A stretch of DNA of 64,000 bases from positions 45,827-109,826 of the forward strand of contig NZ_FNIZ01000013.1 in the NCBI RefSeq assembly GCF_900104185.1. Direction: 5' to 3'. Positions within the stretch are counted from its first letter, which is position 1; each line of letters opens with the position of its first letter. The notes under the pieces are model-generated. The model was not told the DNA's origin. It did not search any database and was given only the letters and a program-made list of their open reading frames with translations. A program made the translations under genes and the position numbers. Shown here piece by piece: positions 24,828-33,869 of this stretch. The DNA is from Halobacillus aidingensis (GTDB taxonomy: Bacteria > Bacillota > Bacilli > Bacillales > Halobacillaceae).

Positions 24828-24847
24828 TTACGTAACCGGTTAAGTAA
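24828..24847. promoter_or_regulatory. LacI operator upstream of the glucosidase (proximal)
   Basis: TTACGTAACCGGTTAAGTAA differs from the perfect palindrome by one base and lies 41 bases before the TTG start of the glucosidase. Confidence 0.85.
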
Positions 24848-24888
24848 GTCAGAAAATATAGTAGAAGATACTTGAGGAGTGAATAATC

Positions 24889-26562
24889 TTGCAACAAAAG
24901 TGGTGGAAAGAAAGCGTAGTTTATCAAGTTTACCCAAGAAGTTTTATGGATAGTAATGGTGACGGTATCGGGGATATACAAGGGATTATTCAGAAATTGG
25001 ACTATCTTAGAAATTTGGGAATAGATGTTATTTGGATATGCCCTATGTATAAATCACCCAATGATGACAATGGCTATGATATTTCCGATTACCAAGACAT
25101 TATGGAAGAATTCGGGCGTATGGAAGACTTTAATGAATTGTTAGAAGAAGTCCATATACGCGATATGAAACTAATCATGGATTTAGTTATTAACCATACA
25201 AGTGATGAACATCCTTGGTTTATTGAATCAAGTTCTTCAAAAGAAAATTCTAAACGGGATTGGTACATTTGGCAAAAAGGAAAAAACGGTCATCCCCCGA
25301 ATAATTGGGAGTCAATCTTTGGAGGATCAATATGGGAATATGATGAAAAAACAGAAGAGTACTATATGCATTTATTTTCAAAACGACAGCCTGATCTGAA
25401 CTGGGAAAATCCAAAGGTACGTAATGCTTTGTACAATATGGTGAATTGGTGGCTTGATAAAGGAATAGACGGCTTTCGTATAGATGCTATCTCTCATATA
25501 AAACGGCAACCGGGCTTCCCTAATATGCCTAACTCAGAAAAATTAGATGTAGTACCTGCTGCAAAATATACGACTAATGTAAAGGGTATAGAAAACTTTT
25601 TAAGTGAATTCTCAGATAAGACTATAAAAAATTATGATGTCATGACAGTGGGAGAAGCAGGAGGAGTATCGGTGGAGGATTCAGAATTTTGGGTCAGTGA
25701 AGATAATGGCTGCTTTGATATGATATTTCAATTTGATCATGTAGATCTATGGGATAAAGGTACCCAGAATAATAAAGATATCTTAGGGTTCAAACAAGCG
25801 TTAACAAAATGGCAAGAAGGATTGCAGGGTAAAGGCTGGAATGCTTTATTTCTAGAAAACCACGATCTTCCAAGGAGTGTGTCATGTTGGGGAGACGAGG
25901 AACATTATTGGAATGAAAGTTCTAAAATGCTTGCAACTGTTTATTTTTTGATGCAAGGTACTCCTTTTATCTATCAAGGTCAGGAAATTGGAATGACTAA
26001 TGTTAAGTTTGACAATATTGAGGACTATAATGACGTTGGAATGTTGAATTACTATAAATTAAAAAAACAGGAAGGAAGGTCTCATGAAGACTTAATGGAA
26101 GTAGTTTGGTCTAAGTGCCGTGATAATTCTAGAACACCGATGCAGTGGAACTCCGATGATAACGCTGGATTTTCAACATCAAAAAGTACGTGGTTAAAAT
26201 TAAATCAAAACTATGTTTCTATTAATGTCGATGCTCAAATGGAAGAGGGGAATTCCATTTTAAATTATTATAAAGATTTAATTCAACTCAGAAAGAAACA
26301 TAAATTATTCGTCTATGGTTCTTACCAGTTATTATTACCTGATCATCCTGAGATTTTCGCTTACTTAAGAGATTTTGAGGGACAGAAAGGTTTGATTATA
26401 TGTAATATGACTGACAGAAAAACGGACTTTGAATTACCAAGTGACCTTAATCTCCATCAAGCTTCTCTTGAACTTACAAATTATTCTAAAAAACAAACCA
26501 CCTTAAAGAAAAATATGACGTTTGAACCTTTTGAGTCATGTGTCTATATGTTTAATAAATAA
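24889..26562 (+). CDS. GH13 alpha-glucosidase (oligo-1,6-glucosidase/maltase type)
   Basis: 557 residues of the GH13_31 type. Start QKWWKESVVYQVYPRSF, conserved region I DLVINHTSDEHPWF, region II GFRIDAISHI with the nucleophile Asp (~200), region III VGEAGG with the acid Glu (~255), and region IV LENHDLPR with the transition-state Asp. No signal peptide, so it acts on imported oligosaccharides in the cytoplasm. TTG start at 24889 after GAGGAG. Exact linkage preference (1,4 versus 1,6) cannot be settled by eye. Confidence 0.93.
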   Translation: MQQKWWKESVVYQVYPRSFMDSNGDGIGDIQGIIQKLDYLRNLGIDVIWICPMYKSPNDDNGYDISDYQDIMEEFGRMEDFNELLEEVHIRDMKLIMDLVINHTSDEHPWFIESSSSKENSKRDWYIWQKGKNGHPPNNWESIFGGSIWEYDEKTEEYYMHLFSKRQPDLNWENPKVRNALYNMVNWWLDKGIDGFRIDAISHIKRQPGFPNMPNSEKLDVVPAAKYTTNVKGIENFLSEFSDKTIKNYDVMTVGEAGGVSVEDSEFWVSEDNGCFDMIFQFDHVDLWDKGTQNNKDILGFKQALTKWQEGLQGKGWNALFLENHDLPRSVSCWGDEEHYWNESSKMLATVYFLMQGTPFIYQGQEIGMTNVKFDNIEDYNDVGMLNYYKLKKQEGRSHEDLMEVVWSKCRDNSRTPMQWNSDDNAGFSTSKSTWLKLNQNYVSINVDAQMEEGNSILNYYKDLIQLRKKHKLFVYGSYQLLLPDHPEIFAYLRDFEGQKGLIICNMTDRKTDFELPSDLNLHQASLELTNYSKKQTTLKKNMTFEPFESCVYMFNK

Positions 26563-26580
26563 CTCTAGGGAGGAAACAAA

Positions 26581-27819
26581 ATGTTAAATAAAAGTTATGT
26601 ATCTGCAGGGTTTTTGATATTAGTCTTTTCGATATTTTTAAGTGCTTGTGGGCCGCAACGAGAAGTAACACAAAATGAAGTAACACAGGGAGAACCCGAA
26701 AAACCTGAAGAGTTAACATTATGGGCATGGGAAGATACTAAAGCAGCATTTCAAAACATTGGAGATAAATATACAGAAGAAACAGGTATTAAGGTAAACG
26801 TAGTGGCTGCAGAAAATGCTGATATCTCTCTAGATGCTCCTGCAGGAAGAGGGCCAGATCTCTTTTATGAAACACATGACCGAATTGGAGACGCTTACTT
26901 ACAAGGACTAGCAGCAGAAATTGAATTAACAGATGAGCAATTAAAAGGATACCAAGAATCAGCAATGGAAGCATTCACGGTAGATGGCAAGCTTTTAGGT
27001 ATTCCATCTTCAGTTGAAACTATTGGCTTATTTTATAATAAAGAACTCGTTCCTGATCCCCCCAAAACAATAAAAGATATTAATGAAATTGCTGAACAGT
27101 TAACAAACGCTGACCAAAAGGAATTCGGATTTTTAAATATCACCTCTGATTTTTACCCTACATTTCCATTCTTGACTGCAGCTGGAGGGTATGTTTTTGG
27201 GGAAAATGAGCAAGGAGGATACGATACTAGTGATATCGGTTTAGCAAGTGATGAAGTTGTTGAGGGGGCGGAAATTATTCACTCATGGCATGAAAATGGA
27301 TATATCCCAGAGAGCCTTACCTACGATGTAATGAATGGATTATTTCGGGACGGAAAAGTTGGAGCAATTATTTCAGGACCGTGGGGGATTCCAGATTTTG
27401 AGAAGGGGTTAGGAGATAAATTAGGAATCGCTCCCCTACCCACTTATAATGGGGAACATTTACAATCATTTTTAGGGGTGAAAGGATTTGCAGTCTCAGA
27501 ATATAGTGAAAGTAAATATTGGGCGAAAGATTTAGGGTTATTTATGACAAATGCAGTAAACTCTAAGTCTCTGTTCGAGGATACTAAACGTCTTCCGGCA
27601 CGGGAGGATGTGAGTATTGAAAGTGAACTCTATCAAGGAATTCAAGAACAACTTCAACATGCTAAGCCTACTCCAAATATTCCAGCAATGGCTCAAGTCT
27701 GGGAACCGATGGGAGATGCTTTAGTATTCATTACTCAAGGGGAGAACCCTAAAGAAGTATTAGAGGAAGCTGAAGCATCCATAAAAGAGCAAATATCACT
27801 GCTAGGTGGGAATAACTGA
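26581..27819 (+). CDS. mdxE: maltodextrin ABC transporter substrate-binding lipoprotein
   Basis: 412 residues with a lipoprotein signal (ILVFSIFLSACG; lipid-modified Cys at ~23) and a family-1 extracellular solute-binding fold (LTLWAWEDTKAAF, PDLFYETHDRIGDAY, GIPSSVETIGLFYNKEL). GPWGIPDFEKGLG is characteristic of maltose/maltodextrin binders. Sits 18 bases after the glucosidase and is separated from the permease genes by an intercistronic hairpin. MdxE/MalE identity is from family and context. Confidence 0.88.
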   Translation: MLNKSYVSAGFLILVFSIFLSACGPQREVTQNEVTQGEPEKPEELTLWAWEDTKAAFQNIGDKYTEETGIKVNVVAAENADISLDAPAGRGPDLFYETHDRIGDAYLQGLAAEIELTDEQLKGYQESAMEAFTVDGKLLGIPSSVETIGLFYNKELVPDPPKTIKDINEIAEQLTNADQKEFGFLNITSDFYPTFPFLTAAGGYVFGENEQGGYDTSDIGLASDEVVEGAEIIHSWHENGYIPESLTYDVMNGLFRDGKVGAIISGPWGIPDFEKGLGDKLGIAPLPTYNGEHLQSFLGVKGFAVSEYSESKYWAKDLGLFMTNAVNSKSLFEDTKRLPAREDVSIESELYQGIQEQLQHAKPTPNIPAMAQVWEPMGDALVFITQGENPKEVLEEAEASIKEQISLLGGNN

Positions 27820-27832
27820 TAAGTCCTCAAGT

Positions 27833-27867
27833 CTGGTTAAAGAATGTCTTTCACATTCTTTAACCAG
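27833..27867 (+). promoter_or_regulatory. intercistronic stem-loop between binding protein and permease genes
   Basis: CTGGTTAAAGAATGT pairs perfectly with ACATTCTTTAACCAG around a 5-base CTTTC loop. Without a following T-run it is more likely a 3' stabiliser or processing site that raises binding-protein mRNA relative to the permeases than a full terminator. Confidence 0.7.
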
Positions 27868-27890
27868 AGAATAAAAAGGTGGTGTAAAAA

Positions 27891-29165
27891 ATGAGTAAGC
27901 AAAAGCACAATCCAATGATAGCAGTTACAATATCCATCGTTCCTGGACTAGGACAATTGTATAATCGTCAGTTTATAAAAGGGACAACATTTTTATTACT
28001 AACCATTGCTTTTGTAGTATCCTTTTATCAATTTTTAAATATAGGATATTGGGGACTCTTAACTTTAGGGGAAATCCCTGGACTAGATGATTCACGTGTT
28101 TTACTTGCTCAAGGGATCATATCTCTTATAATAACTGGGTTTGCAATAACCTTTTATGTATTGAATTTAATAAATGCCTATAAAGAAGCTGTTAAAATCA
28201 AACATGGAAGAAAAAATGATGATTTGCGAAAAAGCTTCAAAGATGGTTGGGATAAAAGTTTTCCATACGTGCTAGTAGGACCAGGACTATTTTTATTGAT
28301 TTTTGTTGTTGTTTTCCCACTACTATATATGATCCTTTTAGCATTTACTGATTATAATTTATATAATTCTCCCCCCAAAAATTTATTGAATTGGGTAGGG
28401 TTTGAAAACTTTATTTCATTAGTAACAGTACCAATTTGGCGGAGTACATTTTTTAGTGTTTTTTCATGGACAGTTATATGGACATTAGTCGCTACCACTT
28501 TACAGATAGCATTAGCACTAATCCTAGCTATCTTTGTGAATGACCCTAGAATCAAATTCAAGAAGTTTATTAGGACAGTGTTAATATTACCCTGGGCTGT
28601 ACCAGCATTTGTCACTATATTGATCTTTGCTGCCCTTTTTAATAATGATTTTGGTGCCATTAATAACGATATCTTAGGCCCGCTTTTCAATCAAGCGATT
28701 CCCTGGATGACAGATCCATTTTGGTCCAAAGTTGCGTTGATAGGTATCCAAGTCTGGGTAGGCTTCCCTTTTGTATTCGCCATATTTACAGGGATACTTC
28801 AAAGTATATCGAAAGATTGGTATGAGGCAGCAGATATGGATGGAGCCTCGAGTTGGCAAAAATTTAAAAGTATCACATTCCCACAAGTAATGTTTGCCAC
28901 TGCACCAATTCTTATCATGCAATATGCAGGAAATTTTAATAATTTTAATATAATCTATCTCTTTAACCAAGGTGGCCCTGCTGTAAGGGGACAGAATGCT
29001 GGTGGTACGGATATTTTGATTTCATGGGTTTATAATTTAACTTTTGAAACTCAAAATTATAATATGGCAGCAGCAATATCGATAGTTATAGGTTTGATAA
29101 TTGCCGGATTTGCTTTCTATCAATTCAGGCGCACACGTTCCTTTAAAGAAGAGGGGGAGATGTAA
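27891..29165 (+). CDS. mdxF: maltodextrin ABC transporter permease (MdxF/MalF-like)
   Basis: 424 residues. A ~110-residue N-terminal extension begins with a TM2-like hairpin (SIVPGLGQLYNRQFIKG), as in Bacillus MdxF, followed by the MalF-type permease core with six helices. The EAA loop EAADMDGASSWQKFKSITFP (~residues 312-331) contacts the ATPase. No ATPase gene is in the operon; a shared MsmX-type ATPase elsewhere is expected from what is known of Bacillus sugar importers. Confidence 0.9.
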   Translation: MSKQKHNPMIAVTISIVPGLGQLYNRQFIKGTTFLLLTIAFVVSFYQFLNIGYWGLLTLGEIPGLDDSRVLLAQGIISLIITGFAITFYVLNLINAYKEAVKIKHGRKNDDLRKSFKDGWDKSFPYVLVGPGLFLLIFVVVFPLLYMILLAFTDYNLYNSPPKNLLNWVGFENFISLVTVPIWRSTFFSVFSWTVIWTLVATTLQIALALILAIFVNDPRIKFKKFIRTVLILPWAVPAFVTILIFAALFNNDFGAINNDILGPLFNQAIPWMTDPFWSKVALIGIQVWVGFPFVFAIFTGILQSISKDWYEAADMDGASSWQKFKSITFPQVMFATAPILIMQYAGNFNNFNIIYLFNQGGPAVRGQNAGGTDILISWVYNLTFETQNYNMAAAISIVIGLIIAGFAFYQFRRTRSFKEEGEM

Positions 29166-30008
29166 GTGACTAGAAAGACTAAGAGCAACCTTCAAGTAAT
29201 AGGAATGTATTTGTTTATTGGAGTCGTCTTTGTCTTCATTTCCTATCCGTTGTTATGGACATTAGGTTTGTCTTTAAACCCAGGAACAAGCTTATATGGG
29301 TCTACAATGTTTCCAGAAAACTGGTCGTTTGTACATTATAAGTGGCTCTTTTTTGATCCTAGCAGTGATTATTTACTTTGGTATAAAAATACATTAATTG
29401 TAGCAACTATCACATCAATTTGTTCTGTAATAGTTGTTTCTCTTATCGCATATGCTTTTTCTAGATATAATTTTATAGGGAGAAAAAACGGTATATATAC
29501 TTTTTTGTTGTTACAAATGTTCCCTGTACTTATGGCGATGGTTGCCCTTTATCTGCTATTAAATTTGGTTAATATGTTAGATACATTAACAGGTTTAATA
29601 TTAATTTATATTGGAGGGGCAATTCCAATGAATGTATTTTTAGTAAAGGGTTATTTTGATACTCTCCCGAGAGAATTGGATGAGTCAGCTAAAATAGATG
29701 GAGCAGGACATTTTCGTATATTTTTTACAATTATGCTCCCCCTTGCAAAACCTATCTTAGCGGTAGTTGCCTTATTTAATTTTATGACGCCGTTTATGGA
29801 TTTTATTTTGCCAAGTATAATATTGAGAAGTCCAGAAAATTTTACTTTGGCTTTAGGGCTCTTTAATTTTATTAATGAACAATTTGGTAACAACTTCACT
29901 CGATTTGCTGCTGGTGCAATATTAATAGCAATACCTATTGCAGCTGTATTCTTATATCTTCAACGTTATCTAATATCAGGATTAACTTCAGGGGCAACTA
30001 AAGGTTAG
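29166..30008 (+). CDS. mdxG: maltodextrin ABC transporter permease (MdxG/MalG-like)
   Basis: 280 residues with six helices and the EAA-type loop ESAKIDGAGHFRIFFTIMLP (~residues 173-192). GTG start immediately after the stop of the partner permease, with GGGGGAG ahead. Pairs with the preceding permease to form the channel for maltodextrins. Last gene of the operon, followed by a terminator. Confidence 0.9.
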   Translation: MTRKTKSNLQVIGMYLFIGVVFVFISYPLLWTLGLSLNPGTSLYGSTMFPENWSFVHYKWLFFDPSSDYLLWYKNTLIVATITSICSVIVVSLIAYAFSRYNFIGRKNGIYTFLLLQMFPVLMAMVALYLLLNLVNMLDTLTGLILIYIGGAIPMNVFLVKGYFDTLPRELDESAKIDGAGHFRIFFTIMLPLAKPILAVVALFNFMTPFMDFILPSIILRSPENFTLALGLFNFINEQFGNNFTRFAAGAILIAIPIAAVFLYLQRYLISGLTSGATKG

Positions 30009-30066
30009 ATTAAAGTATAGAGTAAAGTAAATTAAGTGGATTTCTTAAATCTATGTCTCAAATATT

Positions 30067-30110
30067 AAAGCCTCTTATGAGTCTTGGAACTCTAAAGAGG
30101 CTTTTTCTTT
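30067..30110 (+). terminator. terminator of the maltodextrin operon
   Basis: AAAGCCTCTT..GAGT..ACTC..AAGAGGCTTTTTCTTTT: strong interrupted stem followed by T-rich sequence. Confidence 0.85.
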
Positions 30111-30546
30111 TAGAGGTTATATACACAACCTATCGGAAAAAAGATCTGTTTATAACTGGAGGTTAACTGAAAACGTTTAAAAAAACTGAGGTGTAGCTAT
30201 ATCATGATCATAAGATAACTGATCTCAAGACCTGTTTTTAGATAAAAAAATGTCATACTTAATGACATACTAATGTTAATTATTCTTTAGATACTAATCC
30301 ATAACGGAGATAACTTCAGCCCTTATATAAAACAGGTTTCGCTCTTTATAACTAGCTATTTTGTTGTATTTATCCCGGCGAAACTATGGGCGGCATGATG
30401 TAAGTATTCCCTAAAGCTATGTCACAAGTTAATCAAATAGTCATATAAAATGACTTAGACTGGTATGTTATAAAAAATATTGCGTTACCACTTAGCTGAA
30501 CAGGGTCAAGCAATGATAAGAATGTGGCATAAGCCAGCAAATAAAC
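30111..30546. other. AT-rich intergenic region, convergent gene ends
   Basis: No coding frame is convincing. The only structure is a small perfect inverted repeat ATGTCAT-ACTTA-ATGACAT at 30250-30268. The region separates the maltodextrin operon from the convergent telA. Confidence 0.4.
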
Positions 30547-30576
30547 AAAGAGCGCTTCATTCACGAAGCGCTCTTT
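30547..30576 (-). terminator. terminator overlapping the telA 3' end
   Basis: AAAGAGCGCTTC / GAAGCGCTCTTT is a perfect 12-bp stem with a 6-base loop. On the minus strand it is followed by CTTTGTTTATTT. It contains the telA stop codon, and the same hairpin accompanies the telA remnant at 2.25 kb. Confidence 0.75.
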
Positions 30577-31684
30577 CTCTATGACTACCAGTTTGCGACA
30601 ACCTTTTCCGCACATTTTCATTCAAAGCATCCATCTCTTCGATAAACTGCTCACTCGAAGCAATAATCCGCTCCGACGACTGCTCCGTCGTCTTCAATGC
30701 ATCAAATACATTATCAAAAGACTCCTGAAGGGCTTCCATACTGATAGCCGGATTCTCCATCATCTCTGTCGTCTCTTCCGCATTTTCCTTCAGATTCCTG
30801 GAGTTCGAGAGCAGCATCTCCTCGGTCGCTTTATTGACACCGTTCACCGTATCGATCACTTTCCGCTGATTATTCAACGCCAACTGGATCGAAGCGGAGA
30901 CAGTGATGATATTTTTCGTCAGAGTCACCGCATTTCGGATCGATTCCTTCAGTTTTTCATTGTTTTTCTTAATGATATCGACAGAAGAAATACTCTGGTG
31001 CAGCACACTCTTCATCTGCGTCATGTTTCTCGTACGTGTAATGATTTTCTCTTTTCCTTCGGTAAGGAGTGCCAGATCGTATTCGCCGGTCGCTTCTTTT
31101 TCTTTCAAAAGCTCAAACAGCTTCTTCCCGAGATAGATCTGCTTGTCCAAGTCATAAATACGTTTCTGGGCGTTTACTTTGATGAGCTGTAATTCGACGC
31201 TGTCTTCTTCTAGTCGGTCTTTCCCGGCTAAGAGACTGCGGACGACCATATCAATTTTCGAGTCAACCGTTTCATACTTCTTCATGTAGCGGTCGATGGG
31301 CTGCTTTTTGCTTAGTTTATAAAAGAACTTCTGCACGCCATTGCCTTCGGTGCGCTTCGGATCAAGGTCCGATACGATCGTTTCGAGTTCTTTCAACGTA
31401 TCGGGGATGTCGTTGTTGCCTTTGGTCATGAGGTCGTTGACAGGGCGCTTCAATGTTTCCATCGTTTCTCCTGCGACGCGCTGTTCTTTTTCTCCAAGGT
31501 CTCCGAGCTCTCTCATCACATCAGATAGGGAATCGTCCCTGGATGAATCGAACCTTACTGCGTAGGCTTCAGCCTCTTCGTTCAGGCGGTCGATATCCTC
31601 TTTTTCAATAAGCGTCATCGCTTCTCTCAGGTCCTGTTGGTTCATTTCTGCTTCTTTATCTTTATAGGGAGAATGTTTACTCAT
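30557..31684 (-). CDS. telA: TelA-family (toxic anion resistance) protein
   Basis: 375 residues starting at MSKHSPYKDK; AGGAGG is 7 bases before this ATG and too close to the one two codons earlier. Highly charged, helical protein with long coiled-coil stretches, matching the TelA/KlaA family (VRSLLAGKDRLEEDSVELQL, SIQLALNNQRKVIDTVNGVN). The family is linked to tellurite, lantibiotic and other envelope stress tolerance, with unclear mechanism. Transcribed with the upstream minus-strand gene (47-bp gap). Its last 22 codons plus terminator are duplicated at 2.26 kb. Confidence 0.9.
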   Translation of the reverse strand: MSKHSPYKDKEAEMNQQDLREAMTLIEKEDIDRLNEEAEAYAVRFDSSRDDSLSDVMRELGDLGEKEQRVAGETMETLKRPVNDLMTKGNNDIPDTLKELETIVSDLDPKRTEGNGVQKFFYKLSKKQPIDRYMKKYETVDSKIDMVVRSLLAGKDRLEEDSVELQLIKVNAQKRIYDLDKQIYLGKKLFELLKEKEATGEYDLALLTEGKEKIITRTRNMTQMKSVLHQSISSVDIIKKNNEKLKESIRNAVTLTKNIITVSASIQLALNNQRKVIDTVNGVNKATEEMLLSNSRNLKENAEETTEMMENPAISMEALQESFDNVFDALKTTEQSSERIIASSEQFIEEMDALNENVRKRLSQTGSHRERALRE

Positions 31685-31737
31685 GTCCATACCTCCTGTA
31701 TGTCATTCGTTGGGTTTATGAAAAACAAAACGGTCGT

Positions 31738-32592
31738 TTACTTTCGCGAAAGGAAGTTTTCATCCTCTTTGTTATATTTCGAAGCAATGATTCCTTTGCT
31801 TCTGGCAAAGTTTTGCGTATGGCTTTCTTCTTCTTTTCGCTCCAGTGTTTCAATGAACTTCTGGAGATCATACATCGTCTCCACCAGTTCATGTTTCCGG
31901 TTTTCCTTGTTTTCATATGACAATCGCTGGAACGAGGCAATGAAGTCAGGGACGTCTTTATCCATCATCGTCTCAAGGGCGTATTGTTCTTCGATGTCGA
32001 GTTCTTCCATCCGTCTGAACTGTTTCTCTGTCCGTTCCTTCAAAGACGTCCACTCCTGTTGAAGGTCCGGGTGGTTCTCGAGAAACGGGAAGTCCCAGTC
32101 TTCGAAGATCGGTTCTTCCGGATGTTTAAACATTGTACTCTCTCCGGATACTTCCATGTGATCGACATAGGTATTCAGATGTTCAAACAGTACTTCTGAA
32201 AAATCTCTCAGTGTGCCTCCGAGTCCTTTTTTCCTAGTGAATTCTTCTTTCAAGAAAGTAGGGAGGAAGGCTTTTTCTTCTTCGATCCATTCAAAGCGGC
32301 CCAGCAGCATTTTCGGCGGCTTGCCGTAAAACTCGAGGGTCCCTCTGAATGTATTGGACTTGGGGATCACGGCGGAGAAGAAGACACCGTTCCAAAATCC
32401 ATCCATAATATATCTATTGTTCATCTCTACCAGTTCTTTTATATCCAGATCAAAATAAACAGGGCGTTTTCCTTTGATCACTTGCTTCATATCTCTCATC
32501 GTTTGAAAATCAATGTAGCGCTGATATTCGGAGGTATGTGGCATGAATGCTTTTTCCAAATTCTCAAGCATAAAAGAATTGAGGTTTTCCAT
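31738..32592 (-). CDS. hypothetical protein in operon with telA
   Basis: 284 residues, soluble, no signal or membrane segment. N-terminal region MENLNSFMLENLEKAFMPHT; a central part with beta character (YFDLDIKELVEMNNRYIMDG, FSAVIPKSNTFRGTLEFYGK); a C-terminal charged helical region (about residue 170 on) that could form a coiled coil. I do not recognise the family. Position directly upstream of telA suggests a partner role, comparable to the XpaC-TelA pairing in other Bacilli, but it is not visibly XpaC. Confidence 0.7.
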   Translation of the reverse strand: MENLNSFMLENLEKAFMPHTSEYQRYIDFQTMRDMKQVIKGKRPVYFDLDIKELVEMNNRYIMDGFWNGVFFSAVIPKSNTFRGTLEFYGKPPKMLLGRFEWIEEEKAFLPTFLKEEFTRKKGLGGTLRDFSEVLFEHLNTYVDHMEVSGESTMFKHPEEPIFEDWDFPFLENHPDLQQEWTSLKERTEKQFRRMEELDIEEQYALETMMDKDVPDFIASFQRLSYENKENRKHELVETMYDLQKFIETLERKEEESHTQNFARSKGIIASKYNKEDENFLSRK

Positions 32593-33067
32593 GCTTCGTC
32601 AGCCCCTTTTCCGTCTTTCCTTTTTCCGCGACTCCATGTATTTATAGATACTTCAAGAATACCACAAAATGGGGTTTCAGACTAAGATATGCCTACGTCA
32701 TTTCCCAATGAGAGGGAGGGGTGGAAGTCATTGTCTGGTGCTTCTTTGTAGGGGATCTATCTGCCTTTTGATATGAATATACGTAAGAAGGTGGGACAAT
32801 GTTTCACAATTTCACATAAACCTCTATGGAACAACTTGAGAATCTAAAAGAACTCAACTGGAGGATATGAAAGAACTTGCTGTATATAGTCCTGTTTAAG
32901 TGAATTTTCAAGGATCCTCTGAGAAACAGCCATCCAATTTACTGCTTTTACAGTGGTCATTACTTATTAATTACAATAATGAATAATTTTTCCTATTAAG
33001 GGAGCGGGAATCAATAATAATAAGCCTTTGTAATAAAGGTAGAAGGAATGTAAGGAGGATTTTTAAG
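32593..33067. other. divergent intergenic region
   Basis: Lies between the divergent telA-partner gene and a lipoprotein gene, so it should hold promoters for both. No protein-like frame or clear operator is visible. Two tiny frames near 32826-32900 are too short to support. Confidence 0.4.
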
Positions 33068-33619
33068 GTGAAAAGAATTTTTTTAGTCGCAGCAACTATA
33101 CTATCCATCTTCTTCGTCATCACAGCATGTTCAAACTCAAATTCAAGTTCTGCAGGAGAAGAGGACTCAAACACGAAGTCTTCTAATAACACATCTCCTA
33201 ACAATCATGATGAGACTACCGAAAAAGTGCGGGAATTTCTGAAACATGAGTTTACCGCTCCAAATGAAGAGGTAAAAGAACTCTTTTCTGAGGGGACCAG
33301 AGACGAGTTAAATGAATATTTATATGGTACGTATAAACCTTATTTCAGCGAAAAAGGATATGAGAATTTTGTAGACAAGGCCAAGGGATTGGCATTTATC
33401 ACCCGTGCGCATGATAACGAGTATCAATTGAAAGTGAAAGACATGAACATTGAAGAAGATGAAAAAAATAACGCCTTCGCTTTTGAAATCGATGTCGACT
33501 ATAGTAAAGATGGGGAAAGAAATTCTACAATCGTTAAAGGTAGAATAAATACAAATGAAGAAGGAATTTTCACTAGAGTTAGATATACAGATCGAGGCGG
33601 ACTGCTCCAAATTAGGTAA
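33068..33619 (+). CDS. hypothetical lipoprotein
   Basis: 183 residues with a clear lipoprotein signal (MKRIFLVAATILSIFFVITAC; Cys at 21), a Ser/Asn-rich linker (~22-50) and a small alpha/beta domain (TEKVREFLKHEFTAPNEEVK .. ERNSTIVKGRINT). GTG start 8 bases after AAGGAGG. The domain resembles small NTF2/cystatin-like extracytoplasmic domains, but I cannot name a family. Anchored on the outer face of the membrane. Confidence 0.75.
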   Translation: MKRIFLVAATILSIFFVITACSNSNSSSAGEEDSNTKSSNNTSPNNHDETTEKVREFLKHEFTAPNEEVKELFSEGTRDELNEYLYGTYKPYFSEKGYENFVDKAKGLAFITRAHDNEYQLKVKDMNIEEDEKNNAFAFEIDVDYSKDGERNSTIVKGRINTNEEGIFTRVRYTDRGGLLQIR

Positions 33620-33641
33620 TGACGCCTTTGTAGTAAACAGA

Positions 33642-33674
33642 GCGTTTGGGATTCCATCACCCAACGCTTCTTTT
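33642..33674 (+). terminator. terminator of the lipoprotein gene
   Basis: GCGTTTGGG .. CCCAACGC stem with one bulge, followed by TTCTTTTGTTT. Confidence 0.65.
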
Positions 33675-33705
33675 GTTTAAAATCCCGAGCTATCTGGAGG
33701 GGGAT

Positions 33706-33822
33706 ATGACCGTTCATTTTCAGATCGATGAACATAAACAATTTGTTAAGGTTTATCAGGATATGAAGTATTCATTAGTGAAAAATGATATCTTTGACAT
33801 ACAAGGATTTCCATCAGAATAG
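33706..33822 (+). CDS. small ORF (38 aa) with possible amber extension to 33858
   Basis: The ATG at 33706 is preceded by GGAGGGG with a 5-base gap. It encodes MTVHFQIDEHKQFVKVYQDM then about 18 residues to a TAG at 33820. The same frame stays open for 11 further codons (EWMDIDTKIVP) to a second TAG just before the ribosome site of the DUF4260 gene. The continuous protein-like character on both sides suggests a ~50-residue protein broken by an amber mutation, or read through. Family unknown. Confidence 0.45.
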   Translation: MTVHFQIDEHKQFVKVYQDMKYSLVKNDIFDIQGFPSE

Positions 33823-33869
33823 GAATGGATGGATATTGATACAAAGATTGTTCCATAGGAGGAGATAGA

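Noticed and set aside
31341..31565. Plus-strand frames opposite telA and opposite the amidase gene (39458-40550)
   Set aside because: Shadow frames of high-scoring minus-strand genes; no ribosome sites and no family motifs.
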